From contig NZ_CP182493.1 in assembly GCF_052056295.1 (NCBI RefSeq), positions 3,038,001-3,102,000 of the forward strand: a DNA stretch of 64,000 bases. Direction: 5' to 3'. This stretch comes from Catenovulum sp052056295. Its GTDB lineage: Bacteria > Pseudomonadota > Gammaproteobacteria > Enterobacterales > Alteromonadaceae. Made by a program: the position numbers and the translations under genes. The notes under the pieces were generated by a model. It was not told the origin of the DNA. It saw only the letters and a list, made by a program, of their open reading frames with translations, and did no database searches. Of this stretch, positions 25,467 to 34,181 are shown piece by piece (position 1 is the first letter of the stretch; each line of letters starts with the position of its first letter).

Positions 25467-25811
25467 ATTAAATCATCCGATTACCCAAAGCTAATAGGCT
25501 CACTTACCACGAAGCAAAAAATTCAATTTTACGAACTATTGGCTCATCGTTTAACGATCGCGGTTCGAGATTTTTGGTCTGATGAAAAAACTTCTGATGC
25601 AACGAAAATATCGCAAATGAAGTGGGTCAATGAAATTTTACACCGTGTTACTGCCAAATCTAGAGTTGAGCGCTTACAGTTGCATGAATGGTCGGAAGAT
25701 AGTTTTAATCAAATGATAATTCAGTATGTTAAGCAAGAACCTACTATTGCTACAATGGTTGGTTGGTCAATCCGAGATGCTTATGAAACAGTATGTGGTG
25801 ATGGCAACTAG
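25467..25811 (+). CDS. Cassette 4: small cytosolic protein of unknown function
   Basis: The frame is open from 25449. A full ribosome site AAGGAGG (25454-25460) lies inside any frame starting at the TTG at 25449. The best-spaced start is therefore the ATT at 25467 (about 115 residues); a TTG start would give 120 residues. The product is hydrophilic and helical: KLIGSLTTKQKIQFYELLAHRLT, then ISQMKWVNEILHRVTAKSRVERL. No family was recognised; the helical pattern resembles small nucleic-acid-linked proteins, without firm support. A degenerate attC follows. Confidence 0.6.
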   Translation: MKSSDYPKLIGSLTTKQKIQFYELLAHRLTIAVRDFWSDEKTSDATKISQMKWVNEILHRVTAKSRVERLQLHEWSEDSFNQMIIQYVKQEPTIATMVGWSIRDAYETVCGDGN

Positions 25812-25906
25812 CAAAGCAATCAAGCGGACTGTAAAAGCTTGGCTTGCGCTCATTCTTCGCTAATTATAGCCAAACATCTTTAATGTGCACTTAAAGACTG
25901 TTAGTC
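25806..25906 (+). repeat. attC site 4 (degenerate)
   Basis: The core AAAAGCTTGGCT plus the loop up to TTATAGCCAA is identical to attC 2 over about 40 bases, but the right half of the stem is altered (AACATCTTTAATG). The outer arms are poor: AACTAGC instead of RYYYAAC, and GTTAGTC at 25900-25906. Probably inactive. Confidence 0.6.
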
Positions 25907-25909
25907 GCA

Positions 25910-26635
25910 TTATTTGGGCTTTTTCGGCGCTAAAATCCCGCCAGTCTCTATTTTGCTGGTGTGCTCTAAAAGTTCTGATAAATACCCAGCAAAGCCTGCT
26001 AACCCTTCATCCTTAATGTTTTTTATCGCTGCTCTTAATTCGGTTAATCTATTGTCACTTTGGGCTACATTGCCCAATTGTCGTTCGTAATTTGCAGCTA
26101 GATAGAGGTATTCAAGTTTGGTAAATTCTTCCAACTCTGTATCTAACGCGTTATTTATATCTGCAAGCGCACTCGCTCTAAATTCATTTGCAGTTGTAAT
26201 TTCTCCCTTGCTTTCATACGTGTAAGCTAAAACTCTTTTTAGTTTATTTTTAAACTCAGCTGTTGTGTTACGCAAAGCGTAAACTGATTCAAGTAGTTGT
26301 AGTTTGGTTAGACTATCTTCTTCGGCTGATTGCGCACGTTTTTGTAGGAAACTTTTTATCGCTTCTTTCTCAGCATCGGTAATATTCTCAAAATCGCCAA
26401 TGAAAGCGATAAAACCGGAATCTTGGCAGTGCCAAATCCCCTGTGATGTGGTGAGTGGCCAAAAAACTTGATCATATTTAGACGGCCAATGGTAAATGTA
26501 ACTGCCAGAGCTCATGGGTTCAGAAACTTTGCATTTCTTTCCGGGAGAAAGTGGATCATCCACTTCAGAGTCAGCCCAAGTTGTTGCTTGAATATTGAAT
26601 GAAACGAGCAGACACAAACTTGTTAAAATTTTCAT
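25910..26635 (-). CDS. Exported protein with TPR-like helical repeats
   Basis: This protein of about 241 residues is encoded against the direction of the cassettes. The start at 26635 is chosen because GGAGAG lies 6 nt upstream and the signal peptide MKILTSLCLLVSFNIQATT begins there; a frame from 26725 has no such support. The mature N-terminus contains two Cys (KKCKVSEP and WHCQDSG). Paired helices resembling TPR or Sel1-like repeats (residues ~110-210) follow. It lies directly right of attC 4, possibly as an inverted cassette. No function can be assigned. Confidence 0.65.
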   Translation of the reverse strand: MKILTSLCLLVSFNIQATTWADSEVDDPLSPGKKCKVSEPMSSGSYIYHWPSKYDQVFWPLTTSQGIWHCQDSGFIAFIGDFENITDAEKEAIKSFLQKRAQSAEEDSLTKLQLLESVYALRNTTAEFKNKLKRVLAYTYESKGEITTANEFRASALADINNALDTELEEFTKLEYLYLAANYERQLGNVAQSDNRLTELRAAIKNIKDEGLAGFAGYLSELLEHTSKIETGGILAPKKPK

Positions 26636-26759
26636 AATACTCTCCATAGCTTTATACATTGTTAATAGTGCAATAAAGGCACTGCCGTTAAATCTAAATT
26701 TAGTTCGGCTTCTATTTTTAATCAAATAGATTCATGAAGTTAGGTTTTTATTATGTAGT

Positions 26760-26933
26760 TTGGTTTATCAATATGAAGCTGAGCAAGTAAACTATGCGGG
26801 TGGTGCAGCTTTTGAAACAGAACATGCAGGTTTTACTGGCAGTGCCAAATCTTTACCTTTATATGTCGATAACCAATTTCAGCAAACCCTGACTTTTAGC
26901 AATGGTAATGGTGGGCGCTTTTACTCAAACTAA
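26760..26933 (+). pseudogene. Truncated carbohydrate-binding module (CBM6/CBM35-like)
   Basis: An open frame without a start codon encodes VYQYEAEQVNYAGG, then a GFTGSAKSL segment and GGRFYSN before the stop. The opening YEAE and the GFTG spacing match CBM6/CBM35-type modules that bind sugars. Coding similarity begins just right of a GTTAGGT core at 26739, so the rest of the gene was lost at the cassette-group edge. Its stop overlaps by a few bases the stop of the leftward DeoR gene. Confidence 0.55.
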
Positions 26934-27691
26934 CAATCTATAATCTGGCAATCGTAATTCTGTAAATGAGTTGTCAGGGCGGTGGCCGTTTTATTGCACA
27001 CTAGGTAGTCGACATCTTGTGATGGCAAAAACGGATAGGCAGATAAAACTTCTACTTTATTGTCGGTGCATAACACAGCCACTGAGCTAGATTGGGCGGC
27101 GACTTTTTGTTTAAAGTTACTGTCTTGATAGTTTATTGCGCTAAAACCGATTTCAGACGACCAAGCACACACACCTAAAAAACAAATATCAAAGCGGAAT
27201 TTAGCCAAAGCATTGGCTGCGGTAATATCAATTGCGCCACCTACCTTATAATCTAACTCGCCACCTATCATTATAGTTTTAATGGTTTTTCTTTCTAATA
27301 ATCGACCGGCAATCGCTGGGCTATTGGTGACCACGGTTAAATCTAAATTGTCGGGTAGTACGCTTGCTAGCAGAATATGTGTGCTGCTGGCATCTAGAAA
27401 TATCAGTTGGCCGTGTTTTATGAGTTTTAATGCGGCAATGGCAAGCTGCTGTTTTTCCGCGCTATTACTTGCAAGGCGTTCTTCTTGTGTCCCCGAAGGT
27501 GGGGCGAACGACATAGCGCCACCATGAATGCGTTTGCAATAACCTTCTTCGGCTAAGTAACGCAGATCACGCCGAATGGTTGCTTCTGTTGTGGCCAACT
27601 GCTGTGCTAACTCTACAGCCATTACTTTGTTGTTTGACTGTAAAAGTTGAATGATTAATTGGTGCCTTTCTTCGGGTGAGTACTTATCCAT
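26930..27691 (-). CDS. DeoR/GlpR-family transcriptional repressor
   Basis: This 253-residue protein has an N-terminal DeoR helix-turn-helix (MAVELAQQLATTEATIRRDLRYLAEEGYCKRIHGGA) followed by the sugar-phosphate isomerase-like effector domain (FLDASSTHILLA, VVTNSPAIAGRLL, IGGELDYKVGGA). Members sense phosphorylated sugars. It is divergent from an MFS transporter with an AT-rich inverted repeat between them, so it likely controls that transporter and itself. Confidence 0.92.
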   Translation of the reverse strand: MDKYSPEERHQLIIQLLQSNNKVMAVELAQQLATTEATIRRDLRYLAEEGYCKRIHGGAMSFAPPSGTQEERLASNSAEKQQLAIAALKLIKHGQLIFLDASSTHILLASVLPDNLDLTVVTNSPAIAGRLLERKTIKTIMIGGELDYKVGGAIDITAANALAKFRFDICFLGVCAWSSEIGFSAINYQDSNFKQKVAAQSSSVAVLCTDNKVEVLSAYPFLPSQDVDYLVCNKTATALTTHLQNYDCQIIDC

Positions 27692-27743
27692 TTTGTTGCT
27701 CTGTGTTTAGCCTTTGTTTGATATTACCTTAAATAAGTTTAAA

Positions 27744-27781
27744 TGAACATAAATAAACTTTTATTTGTTTGTTTGTGTTCA
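27744..27781. promoter_or_regulatory. Operator candidate for the DeoR-family repressor
   Basis: Imperfect inverted repeat TGAACATAAATAAA (27744-27757) and TTTGTTTGTGTTCA (27768-27781) in the DeoR/MFS divergent region. The TGAACA...TGTTCA ends resemble GlpR-type boxes. Assignment to this repressor is by position. Confidence 0.5.
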
Positions 27782-27836
27782 CTTTGTTGGATTGATCTGT
27801 ATGATAGTGATCAGTTTCGGTTACATAGGAATATAG

Positions 27837-28982
27837 ATGTTTTCAGTTCTTGCTCGGTCAAATCCTCAATTTGATCGCATCGCGACCAAAGCGACTTTTT
27901 TTAGTGCCGGTTTTATTACCGCGGCTTGGGCAGCCATTATCCCTTTTATTAAAGCGCAAGTCGGCATTAATGATGCTGTTATGGGCTTAATGCTGTTGTG
28001 TTTAGGTGGGGGCGCTTTGGTTGGTATGCCAATCGCTGGTTATTTCACCAATAAATATGGCTGCAAAGCAGTTTTGTTAGCTGCAGTGTCAGCTTTTGCT
28101 TTGTTATACCCAGTGTTGATTGTTGCCGATACACTGCCGCTGCTCACACTAACGCTGATCTTTTTTGGTATGAGCATAGGTATTACCGACTGCGCAATGA
28201 ACATACAAGCGGTGGCAGTTGAAAAAGATGCTGAGCAACCTTTGATGTCAGGTTTTCATGGTTTTTATAGTTTAGGCGGCATGTTTGGGGCGCTCACGTT
28301 AACCCTATTGATGTCAATGAATGTACCCACGTTAGCCGCATGTATTGTTGCTACGATATTTGTTTTATTGTTGTTGCTGACAACAGAGTCGGGTTTGCGC
28401 TCGGATAAAGCTGGCGAACAATCACAAATGTTTGCAATGCCACGAGGCACAGTGTTTTTTATTGGTATTGTCTGTTTTGTCTTTTTCTTGGCAGAAGGCA
28501 CAGTATTAGATTGGAGTGGCATATTTTTAACCGAATACCGTGATGTATCCACTGCATCAGCAGGCTTGGCCGTTGCATGTTTTTCTGTTGCTATGACCTT
28601 TGGCCGTTTATTAGGTGACAAGGCCGTGGTGTTGTTTGGCGCGCGTTTTATGGTGGTGGGCGGTGCATTGCTCGCCATGTTTGGTTTTATTTTAAGTTTG
28701 TCGATTGAGCACTGGTTGGTGGCGTTAGTGGGTTACACCTGTATAGGTTTGGGCTGCTCGAATGTGGTGCCTATTATGTTTTCGGCGACAGGTAAACAAC
28801 AGGTTATGCCAGAATCAGTGGCGGTTACTGCTGTGTCCACCCTTGGGTATGTGGGTGTATTAGCAGGCCCGGCACTTGTAGGTTTTGGCGCGCAAGCATT
28901 TGGTTTGCCAACTGCGCTATTTTTCGTTGTTGTACTTATTTTACTTGCCACGCTATTGAGCTACAAAATAAAAACAAATTGA
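27837..28982 (+). CDS. MFS transporter (YbjJ/FucP-like), probable sugar permease
   Basis: This 381-residue protein has 12 predicted transmembrane helices. The N-terminal half carries AAWAAIIPFIKAQVGINDAVMG and GYFTNKYGCK (loop 2-3 motif), the C-terminal half SVAMTFGRLLGDKAVVLFG. The pattern is that of the small YbjJ-like MFS group near sugar regulators. It is divergent from a DeoR repressor and just upstream of the glucan receptor gene, so import of mono- or disaccharides from the glucan is likely. Its stop codon overlaps tandem box B. Confidence 0.85.
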   Translation: MFSVLARSNPQFDRIATKATFFSAGFITAAWAAIIPFIKAQVGINDAVMGLMLLCLGGGALVGMPIAGYFTNKYGCKAVLLAAVSAFALLYPVLIVADTLPLLTLTLIFFGMSIGITDCAMNIQAVAVEKDAEQPLMSGFHGFYSLGGMFGALTLTLLMSMNVPTLAACIVATIFVLLLLLTTESGLRSDKAGEQSQMFAMPRGTVFFIGIVCFVFFLAEGTVLDWSGIFLTEYRDVSTASAGLAVACFSVAMTFGRLLGDKAVVLFGARFMVVGGALLAMFGFILSLSIEHWLVALVGYTCIGLGCSNVVPIMFSATGKQQVMPESVAVTAVSTLGYVGVLAGPALVGFGAQAFGLPTALFFVVVLILLATLLSYKIKTN

Positions 28983-29013
28983 TACCTTTTTGTAACCTAC
29001 AAAATTCTAGAGT
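28981..29013 (+). promoter_or_regulatory. Tandem GTAACC box B plus -10 (receptor promoter)
   Basis: GATACC at 28981-28986 and GTAACC at 28992-28997 are 11 bp apart. The hexamer TAGAGT (4 of 6 matches to TATAAT) at 29008-29013 follows after 10 nt. The left half is the weakest match in the set. Confidence 0.45.
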
Positions 29014-29072
29014 GTTTAAACGGTTGAAATTTCACCGTCACTAAACATTCAGAATTTTGGAGATGCACAAAG

Positions 29073-31856
29073 ATGCAAAACTTTAAACCAAAAGCTATCA
29101 CTCTAGCACTTGCCACTGCAGGTTTGCTAACTTTCAACACACAGGCGGCAGAACAAACACAAGATGAAGACAGTACTGAAGTTATAAAAGTACAAGGTTT
29201 TCGCGCCAGCTTAATTAAAGCGCAAGCCGTTAAACAAGACAGCTCAGCGATAGTTGAAGCTATCACAGCTGAAGATATCGGCAAATTGCCCGACCCAAGC
29301 ATTGCTGAAACTATTACCCGTTTACCGGGTATTGCCGCTCGCCGCGTTGATGGCCGTTCGGCTGAAATTTCTATTCGTGGTTTAAATGAAGATTTTAGCA
29401 CCACAACTTTTAATGGCCGTGAACAAGTATCACTAAACGACAACCGTGGGGTCGACTTCTCTTTATATCCAGCGGAAATTATGTCGGGTGTGACTGTATA
29501 TAAATCATCTGATGCGACATTAATGACTCAAGGTTTAGCTGGTGTGGTTGACCTACAAACGGTTAAACCACTGGCGCATGGTGAACAAACGGTGCAGTTA
29601 GGCGCGACCTTTGAAAAAAACACCTTGGGCAGCTTAAACCCAGACGGCGAAGATACAGGGAAACGCTTTAATTTATCTTATATCGACCAATTTGCTAACG
29701 ACACTATAGGCGTGGCTTTATCGGTTAACCATATGACCTCACCAACCCAACAGAAAAAATGGTTAGCTTGGGGCGACGACAACTGGCCGACGCGCAATTA
29801 TGAAGGGGAAGATGTATATATTTTAGGTGGGGCAAATCCGCGTGTGCGTTCAACTTTGCAAACGCGTGACACCATAATGGGTGTAGTTGAGCTTAAACCT
29901 TCTGACAATTTACACATAGTTGCTGACGCATTAATTATTGATTTTGAAGATGAACAAATTCAACGCGGCATTGAAACTCCAGCGGCGTGGAGCGGTGCCA
30001 ACATGGAAATTTACGACACGGCTAATGGTGTTGTTAGTCACGGTAAAATTGGCAATACTCGTTCGGTATTACATGGTGACTACCAAAGCGAAGACTCAAA
30101 ATTATATGCACTTGGCGTAAACACTCAGTATCAAGTGAATGACAGTTTAACCCTTGAATTTGATGCAGCTACGTCCAAAGTAACCCGTGATAAATGGCAG
30201 TTAGAAACATACGCGGGCAGTGGCCGTGGTGACGGTGTTGGTGCAGTTGAAAATATCGAGTTTTGGATGCGCGATGGCAACCAAGGTGTGGTATTTAAGT
30301 CTGATCAAGATTATAGCGATACCGACGTATATAAAATTGGTGCCGCGTTAAGTTGGGGCAGTGGTAACCCACTGTACGAAGCGTCTGACGACCAAGACGG
30401 ATTCTTATCTATCATTGAAATTGAAGATGAGTTAACCACCTTGAAATTAGCCGCAGAGCAAAGCTTCCAACAAGGATTTATCAGCAAAATTAACTATGGT
30501 ATTAACTATAGCGATCGCAAAAAATCTAAATTAGACACAGGTCGATATTTAACCTTAAAAGCTTATCCTGAAATGCTGGATATCCCAGATGAGCTGATTC
30601 TGGCACCTACCTCATTAGAATTTTTAGGTATGGGTAATATGCTGAGTTACGACTCAAAAGCTTTATACGACCAAGGTTATTTTGATGAAGCTGTCAGTGA
30701 TGAAACTGAGTTATTCCGCGCATCGAACTCTTGGACAATTGAAGAGCAAGTATTAACGACTTTTGTTCAAGCGAATTTTGAACATGAAATGTCATCACAA
30801 GCTATTTTTAGCGGTAGTGTCGGCGCACAGTACATTCGCACTGAACAAGCTGGTTTAAGTTATGTTGGCTCATTAATTCCAAACCCCACTGCAAGTTTTC
30901 CAGCGCAAGTAGTGAAGCGTTCACCTATTACTGATGAGCATGACTATGCGAACTTTTTGCCGTCGGTAAACTTAAATTTAAATCTGTTTGACGATGTGTA
31001 TCTGCGCTTTTCTGTTGCTAAAACCATCTCTCGCGCACGTATGGACAGATTGTCGCCGTCTTTCTCAATTAATTACAACGAAGCTGTCACAGATGATGGG
31101 CAAGATTATTCGTTAGACTGGACACCATGGAGTGCCAATGCGGGTACAGCAAAACTTGAGCCGTACGAGGCACTTAATTACGACTTGTCGTACGAATATT
31201 ATTTTGCCGACGACGGTTATATCTCAGTGGCTAACTTCCATAAAGATATTCAAAACTGGCAGGAGCCAGTACCACGCCAAATCGACTTTACTCAGTATGC
31301 AGAGTTTGCGCCTGTACCAGCTGATCAAATTGAATATTTCCAAGGTTATGTATGGGAGTGGGGCAAAGTAAATGGCGGTAATATAGATGGTTTAGAAATT
31401 ACCTTAGCTTTGCCTGGGCATATTTTTGCTGACGCTTTAGACGGTTTTGGGGTAATTGCTAGTGCAACTTATTTAGACGCAAGTTTAAATATAGAAGGTC
31501 GAGGCGAATTACGTATGCCGGGTTTATCTGACTCTGTTTATACCTTTACCACTTATTACGAAAACCACGGTTGGCAAATTCGCGCTAGTTTGCGTAAACG
31601 CGATGAATACCCTGATTCATTGGGCTACAACAATGCCGCAAAAACTGTAATGGGGGAAACTTTAGTTGATGCACAAATTGGCTATAGCTTTGAACATTCA
31701 AACATTCAAGCGCTGCAAGGCTTAACTCTTATGTTGCAAGGTTACAACTTAACCGACCAGCCATATCAAGCTTATGTTGCCAACAACCAAGCTTTGGTTA
31801 GTGACTATCAAGAATACGGCCGCAGCTTGTTATTGTCGGCTAGTTATAAGTTCTAA
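29073..31856 (+). CDS. TonB-dependent receptor of the glucan locus
   Basis: This 927-residue outer-membrane receptor has a signal peptide ending near TQAAEQ (residue ~26). The plug domain starts with IKVQGFRASLIKAQAVK and has DIGKLPDPSIAETITRLPGIAARRVDG and IRGLNEDFSTTTFNGRE, hallmarks of the TIGR01782 group (Caulobacter/Xanthomonas-type carbohydrate TonB receptors). The barrel ends in Phe (SASYKF). No SusD partner is nearby. It likely imports alpha-glucan oligosaccharides, given the adjoining GH87-like and GH97 genes. Box B and a -10 hexamer lie upstream. Confidence 0.93.
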   Translation: MQNFKPKAITLALATAGLLTFNTQAAEQTQDEDSTEVIKVQGFRASLIKAQAVKQDSSAIVEAITAEDIGKLPDPSIAETITRLPGIAARRVDGRSAEISIRGLNEDFSTTTFNGREQVSLNDNRGVDFSLYPAEIMSGVTVYKSSDATLMTQGLAGVVDLQTVKPLAHGEQTVQLGATFEKNTLGSLNPDGEDTGKRFNLSYIDQFANDTIGVALSVNHMTSPTQQKKWLAWGDDNWPTRNYEGEDVYILGGANPRVRSTLQTRDTIMGVVELKPSDNLHIVADALIIDFEDEQIQRGIETPAAWSGANMEIYDTANGVVSHGKIGNTRSVLHGDYQSEDSKLYALGVNTQYQVNDSLTLEFDAATSKVTRDKWQLETYAGSGRGDGVGAVENIEFWMRDGNQGVVFKSDQDYSDTDVYKIGAALSWGSGNPLYEASDDQDGFLSIIEIEDELTTLKLAAEQSFQQGFISKINYGINYSDRKKSKLDTGRYLTLKAYPEMLDIPDELILAPTSLEFLGMGNMLSYDSKALYDQGYFDEAVSDETELFRASNSWTIEEQVLTTFVQANFEHEMSSQAIFSGSVGAQYIRTEQAGLSYVGSLIPNPTASFPAQVVKRSPITDEHDYANFLPSVNLNLNLFDDVYLRFSVAKTISRARMDRLSPSFSINYNEAVTDDGQDYSLDWTPWSANAGTAKLEPYEALNYDLSYEYYFADDGYISVANFHKDIQNWQEPVPRQIDFTQYAEFAPVPADQIEYFQGYVWEWGKVNGGNIDGLEITLALPGHIFADALDGFGVIASATYLDASLNIEGRGELRMPGLSDSVYTFTTYYENHGWQIRASLRKRDEYPDSLGYNNAAKTVMGETLVDAQIGYSFEHSNIQALQGLTLMLQGYNLTDQPYQAYVANNQALVSDYQEYGRSLLLSASYKF

Positions 31857-31868
31857 TCTCGTGAATGC

Positions 31869-31895
31869 AAACACCACAAGTCGCTTGTGGTGTTT
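31869..31895 (+). terminator. Hairpin after the receptor gene
   Basis: A perfect 12-bp stem AAACACCACAAG / CTTGTGGTGTTT with a 3-nt loop, 12 bp after the receptor stop. The T tract is short, so partial termination or transcript stabilisation between receptor and GH87 genes is plausible. Confidence 0.6.
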
Positions 31896-31934
31896 GACTT
31901 GTTGCCCAAATTTATTTGCCCGATAGGTTTTATT

Positions 31935-34100
31935 ATGAAAATTCAAGCTATTTCAGCCGCTATCGCTTTCAGCTTATTATTAACCGCATGTGGTGGATCT
32001 GATGCAAAACCGACCCCAAGCCCAACGCCATCGCCTTCACCTTCACCTAATCCATCTCCCAGCCCAACGCCGACACCTGTAGAACAACAAAATCCGTCGC
32101 TTGCGGAAACAGACGATACCAACCTTACAGCTCAGCGTTATCAAGCGGAAGCTCAGTTTGTCAGTGGTCAGGTCGAACTTGCTGACTCATATATCAGCGG
32201 TTTTGCTCAAGCGGATGATCAAGTGATATTTACCCTGTTAAGCAATAGCGCACAAACAACAGATGTGAGCATTCGTTACGCCAATACCTTAGCGCAAGCG
32301 CAAAGCTTAGCTTTGTATGTAAATGGTTTATACATTAAACAGGTTAGTTTGGCGGCAACCGGCGCGGATGCATGGGCAAGTCACAGCGAAAGTTTAACCT
32401 TACGCGCAGGCATTAATACCATTAGTTTAATTTCAGATGAAAACAACACAGGCAAAGTCTTTATTGGTTCTATCTATGTGGCGGGTGGTGAGCCACTCGC
32501 AGAGCGCGGAGCCACTTTGCCTTATCACGAATTAGAGGCTGAAAACTTAACCACCAATGCAAGCATTTTAGCCTTTGATACAAGTTACGGCACAATTGCG
32601 GCTGAATCTTCTGCTCGCCAAGCGGTTAAATTACAGCAGCAAGGCGACTATATCGAATTCACTGCGCCGGCACAGAGCAATCAATTAGTCTTGCGTTATG
32701 TTATCCCTGATTCAACTGATGGCGCAGGGCAAATACAAAGCTTAAGTGTGTATGTAGATGGGGTTAAAACCAGTGTTAATCTTTCGAGTGAACATGCTTG
32801 GGTGTATGGCAGTTATCCTTATACCAATATACCCGCGCAAGGCGGTGCGCACAGATTTTACGATGAAGCGGCTTTCGCCCTTGATATTGCCGCCAACACC
32901 ACAGTGCGCATTCAAAAAGATGCCGACAACCAAGCAGCTGAATACATAATAGATTTAATCAACCTTGAACAAGCGCCTGCGCCTTATATCAAACCAGCTG
33001 ATTTTATTGATATTACAACAGCGCCATATTTGGCCGATGCTACTGGCGTTGCTGATAGCACCCAAGCCATTTTAGCTGCAATTGTCGATGCTAAAGCTGC
33101 CAATACTGGTGTGTGGCTACCCGCTGGAAAATTTACCATTAACAATCGAATTGATATTAAAGATGTACATATACGCGGCGCGGGGATTTGGCATAGCGAA
33201 TTACATGGCACTAATGGCAAAGGTGGTTTTTATGCCAATGGTGGTCGAAATACCATAGCAGATCTCAAAATAACCAGTGATGCGAAAATTCGCAAAGACT
33301 CAGATGATCACGCGGCGTTTGAAGGCAATTTTGGCAAAAATTCACTGATTCAATCTGTCTGGGTTGAACATATGAAAGTTGGTGGTTGGTTCACCCAAGG
33401 CACCAATGGTTTGTATCTAGTAGATGGTCGAGTGCGCAATACTTATGCGGATGGTTTTAATTTTCATGGTGGAGTGATTAATAGCCAAATCAGCCAGTTT
33501 AATGTGCGTAATACAGGTGATGATGCATTTGCCATGTGGTCGGAAAAATCGTTACAAATCAAAAATCGCAATAATAAATTTAGCTTCAACACAGTGCAAA
33601 TTCCAACCTTGGCCAACGGCTTTGCTATCTATGGTGGTGAAGCTAATTTAGTGACAGACAACCTAGTCAGCGACACTGTAGTGTCTGCCGCGGGCATTGC
33701 CATTAGCCATAGATTTGCACCTCATGCTTTTAGTGGCACAACCCTTATTGAACGCAATACGTTAACGCGCACCGGTGGTTGGGATTATGGCTGGAATACC
33801 AGTTTTGGCAGTATCTGGGTATTTACCGACAATAGTGCAATTGACGCTCCTATTGTGCTGCGCGATATACAAATTAATCAGGCAACATACGAAGGTGTAT
33901 TGGTCAGCTACAATCAAAATGTCGCTGATTTACAACTAGAGGATGTGGTGATTGATGGCGCAGGCAGTTGGGGAATTAAAACTGTGGTGAGTGGAGGCAA
34001 TATCTCGCTTAACAAGGTTAGTGTCAGCAATGCCCTTAGCGGTGGTATGGACAACTCAGGTTTTGCTGTCAGCGATCAAGGCAATAATTCAGGTTTGTGA
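31935..34100 (+). CDS. GH87-like alpha-1,3-glucanase (mycodextranase) lipoprotein with CBMs
   Basis: This 721-residue lipoprotein starts at 31935 (signal peptide MKIQAISAAIAFSLLLTAC, Cys19). A Pro-Ser-Thr linker (PTPSPSPS-like) follows. Two CBM6/CBM35-like modules open with YQAEAQF and YHELEAENL. The C-terminal right-handed beta-helix begins at ITTAPYLADATGVADSTQA. The helix motifs RNTGDDAFAMWSE and ANGFAIYGGEANLVTDN closely resemble GH87 mycodextranases, with adjacent Asp residues as likely catalytic acids. It is expected to attack alpha-1,3-glucan or nigeran at the cell surface. Assignment rests on recalled family motifs; other beta-helix lyases are less likely. Confidence 0.75.
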   Translation: MKIQAISAAIAFSLLLTACGGSDAKPTPSPTPSPSPSPNPSPSPTPTPVEQQNPSLAETDDTNLTAQRYQAEAQFVSGQVELADSYISGFAQADDQVIFTLLSNSAQTTDVSIRYANTLAQAQSLALYVNGLYIKQVSLAATGADAWASHSESLTLRAGINTISLISDENNTGKVFIGSIYVAGGEPLAERGATLPYHELEAENLTTNASILAFDTSYGTIAAESSARQAVKLQQQGDYIEFTAPAQSNQLVLRYVIPDSTDGAGQIQSLSVYVDGVKTSVNLSSEHAWVYGSYPYTNIPAQGGAHRFYDEAAFALDIAANTTVRIQKDADNQAAEYIIDLINLEQAPAPYIKPADFIDITTAPYLADATGVADSTQAILAAIVDAKAANTGVWLPAGKFTINNRIDIKDVHIRGAGIWHSELHGTNGKGGFYANGGRNTIADLKITSDAKIRKDSDDHAAFEGNFGKNSLIQSVWVEHMKVGGWFTQGTNGLYLVDGRVRNTYADGFNFHGGVINSQISQFNVRNTGDDAFAMWSEKSLQIKNRNNKFSFNTVQIPTLANGFAIYGGEANLVTDNLVSDTVVSAAGIAISHRFAPHAFSGTTLIERNTLTRTGGWDYGWNTSFGSIWVFTDNSAIDAPIVLRDIQINQATYEGVLVSYNQNVADLQLEDVVIDGAGSWGIKTVVSGGNISLNKVSVSNALSGGMDNSGFAVSDQGNNSGL

Positions 34101-34117
34101 AAACAAAAGTGATTAGG

Positions 34118-34150
34118 TTAACCCATTTGTAACCCCAACTGGTTTCAAAT
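34118..34150 (+). promoter_or_regulatory. Tandem GTAACC box C plus -10 (GH97 promoter)
   Basis: TTAACC at 34118-34123 and GTAACC at 34129-34134 have an 11-bp period. TCAAAT at 34145-34150 follows after 10 nt. The GH97 ATG is 31 bp further. Confidence 0.55.
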
Positions 34151-34181
34151 GGGTTTAAAGCACTTTTTATTGAGGAAAAAT

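Noticed and set aside
28265..28678. Leftward frame of 137 codons inside the MFS gene
   Set aside because: Shadow of a membrane-protein frame; low-complexity Lys/Thr composition and no start signal.
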